Source: an uncultured Clostridia bacterium (GTDB lineage Bacteria; Bacillota; Clostridia; Christensenellales; Borkfalkiaceae). From it: a DNA stretch of 6,937 nt. The position numbers and the translations under genes were made by a program. The stretch lies in contig CANRAI010000061.1 of NCBI GenBank assembly GCA_947628555.1, positions 1 to 6,937 on the forward strand. Direction: 5' to 3'. The notes beneath the pieces were generated by a model that did not search any database, was not told the DNA's origin, and saw only the letters and a list, made by a program, of their open reading frames with translations. Of the stretch, positions 5,670-6,937 are shown one piece after another; positions within the stretch are counted from its first letter, which is position 1, and each line of letters starts with the position of its first letter.

Positions 5670-5708
5670 CAGCCGCGCGGCGCTTTGATTTAAAGCGCCG
5701 CGCGGCTG
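5670..5708. terminator. Perfect 17-bp stem-loop between convergent genes, probable bidirectional terminator
   Basis: The left arm (5670-5686, CAGCCGCGCGGCGCTTT) pairs fully with the right arm (5692-5708) around the five-base loop GATTT. It lies 59 bases after the small gene and 125 bases after the end of the antiporter gene. On the minus strand it is followed by TATTTTATC, a modest U-rich stretch; on the plus strand by ATAAATTATC. The stem is very stable but both U-tracts are poor. Termination for one or both converging genes is the simplest reading. Confidence 0.6.
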
Positions 5709-5739
5709 ATAAATTATCCAAAACATTTAATTTTTATGA

Positions 5740-5764
5740 ACGGCAAACGCGCGTCCGCGTCCGT
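5740..5764. other. Weaker GC-rich hairpin downstream of the antiporter gene
   Basis: ACGG (5740-5743) pairs with CCGT (5761-5764), and ACGCG (5747-5751) pairs with CGCGT (5756-5760). The loop is four bases, with a CAA bulge on the left arm. On the minus strand it is followed by TTCATAAAAATTAAATG, only partly U-rich. It could be a first, weak terminator of the antiporter transcript, but the bulge makes this uncertain. Confidence 0.3.
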
Positions 5765-5833
5765 CGGGCGAAATAATTAAAACAGCTTTATTACATTCCG
5801 ATTTTAAATATTTTCTATTCACGTTCCGCCCTT

Positions 5834-6937
5834 TTAATCGCCCATAAAATGCTTATGCGTGTTAAAATGGGAATGACGCGGTCTTTTGGCCGCGTGGCGG
5901 GAAATTTCCTGCGGACCTTCGGGCGCGCTTTCCTCATCCGCAGGCGTACCGACGGGAATTTCGGCAGGTTGTTTGCCGTAAAGCACTTTTAAAAGAATGG
6001 GCGTAAGAATAGACGAAATTAAAATCAAAAGTACCGTCATTATCATAAATTGCGGTGGAAGAGCGTTTGCGCCAAGCGAAGAATTTGTGACGGTCGCCGT
6101 AACTATAAGGGCGACTTCGCCGCGCGCCATCATGCCTACGCCGCCCGCCGCGCTTTCGCGTACGCTGTATTTGAAGGCCTTGCACACCGTTCCGCAGCCA
6201 ATAACCTTTCCGATAAGTCCCACAAAAACAGCCAACAGGGAGAACAGTAAAATCTGCGGATTTAAGCCCTCGAAGCTTATAGAAGAAATGCCTATGTTCG
6301 AAAAGAATACGGGTGCGAAAAGCAAATAGGTACATACCTCTATTTTTTTGTCGGCGTATTGGCTTGTACGGTGCGCCGTGGAAAGCACTACTCCCGCCAA
6401 AAACGCGCCCGTTATATCGGCTACGCCGAAAATTTCTTCGGCAATCCAGCTGTAAGCAAAACACACGGCAAGCGAAAATATGGGTATGCGGTGGGTAGTA
6501 GCCCACTTTTTTTCAAGCCAGCGGAAAACTTTGGAAATTACAAAGCCCGCCCCCACGGCAAAGACGAAGAAGCATACTATCATAATTATAGTGCCGTAAA
6601 TCTGACCTTTAAACCATTCGAAACCGTTGGCGTATTCGGTCGCCGTTCCCGCCTTTGCGATTCCCGTGACCACGGAAAGCAATATTATTCCTATAACGTC
6701 GTCGATTATCGCAGCGGAGACAATCGTCGTGCCAAGTTTCGTATGGATTTTCCCCAATTCCTTCAATACGGAAACGGTTATCGCCACGCTTGTCGCCGTG
6801 AGTATCGTTCCTATAAATATGCAGCGGTAGATGTTGGCGGTTTCGGCAAAGCCCAAGCCTATGCCCCCGAACGGCAGCGACGCCGCAAAGCCCAACACAA
6901 GGGGCACGGCAACGCCTGCGGAAGCCACAAGCACGGC
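5834..6937 (-). CDS. CPA2-family Na+(K+)/H+ antiporter, N-terminus cut by window edge
   Basis: The frame remains open at the right edge, so the true start lies outside; 367 residues are visible. It is a multi-span membrane protein of the CPA2 cation/proton antiporter family (related to GerN, NapA and KefB types), which exchanges Na+ or K+ for protons. Counting from the Met at 6934, the unwound-helix motif ILTATSVAITVSVL lies at 44-57. The ion-binding pair Asp78-Asp79 lies in AAIIDDVIGIILLS, the DD pattern expected of electrogenic members. MMARGEVALIV (268-278) is the conserved late transmembrane motif. No RCK/TrkA nucleotide-binding domain follows the last span (about 296-318). Instead there is a short hydrophilic tail rich in Glu, Pro, Arg and His, ending HSHFNTHKHFMGD. 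Ion specificity cannot be decided from sequence alone. It converges with the small gene and is not part of the SRP operon. Confidence 0.92.
   Translation of the reverse strand, partial: AVLVASAGVAVPLVLGFAASLPFGGIGLGFAETANIYRCIFIGTILTATSVAITVSVLKELGKIHTKLGTTIVSAAIIDDVIGIILLSVVTGIAKAGTATEYANGFEWFKGQIYGTIIMIVCFFVFAVGAGFVISKVFRWLEKKWATTHRIPIFSLAVCFAYSWIAEEIFGVADITGAFLAGVVLSTAHRTSQYADKKIEVCTYLLFAPVFFSNIGISSISFEGLNPQILLFSLLAVFVGLIGKVIGCGTVCKAFKYSVRESAAGGVGMMARGEVALIVTATVTNSSLGANALPPQFMIMTVLLILISSILTPILLKVLYGKQPAEIPVGTPADEESAPEGPQEISRHAAKRPRHSHFNTHKHFMGD

Noticed and set aside
5523..5726. Minus-strand hydrophobic 67-codon frame across the stem-loop, resembling a small membrane protein
   Set aside because: It overlaps the small plus-strand gene and encodes the whole 17-bp hairpin. 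The ATG is preceded only by AT-rich sequence without a Shine-Dalgarno. The hydrophobicity comes from AT-rich antisense codons.

Overview
This window looks like chromosomal DNA from a Gram-positive bacterium of the Bacillota, most likely a clostridial lineage. The basis is the gene order ylxM-ffh-rpsP-khpA-rimM-...-trmD, which is the conserved Firmicutes SRP and ribosome-maturation cluster, together with strong AGGAGG-type ribosome binding sites and a Firmicutes-type ABC pair. Coding DNA is rich in GCG, GGC and CCC codons, while the intergenic DNA is AT-rich. The exact genus cannot be read from the window.

Positions 1-5173 hold one long minus-strand operon, read from right to left. YlxM (probable SRP-associated HTH protein) comes first, then Ffh (SRP GTPase), ribosomal protein S16, the KH-domain RNA-binding protein KhpA and the 30S maturation factor RimM. 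Next come an ABC-type ATPase and its six-span membrane partner, then the tRNA m1G37 methyltransferase TrmD, whose last residues run off the left edge. The ABC pair is an extra insertion between rimM and trmD, which usually adjoin. It is tightly coupled to its neighbours: the ATPase and permease overlap by 7 bases, and the permease and trmD share an ATGA.

Positions 5174-5379 are a divergent control region. It carries a minus-strand promoter for the operon inside an imperfect inverted repeat that also reads as a plus-strand promoter. A second, better-placed plus-strand promoter lies just ahead of a small gene at 5380-5610, which encodes a 76-residue protein of unknown function.

Positions 5611-5833 contain no gene. 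They hold a perfect 17-bp stem-loop lying between two converging genes, and a weaker GC-rich hairpin. From 5834 to the right edge is the C-terminal part of a minus-strand CPA2-family cation/proton antiporter with a histidine-rich tail; its start lies outside the window.

I see no mobile element, CRISPR array, tRNA or rRNA. Most of the window is conserved housekeeping sequence. The points worth a second look are the embedded ABC transporter, the symmetric divergent promoter, the small divergent gene and the intergenic hairpins.
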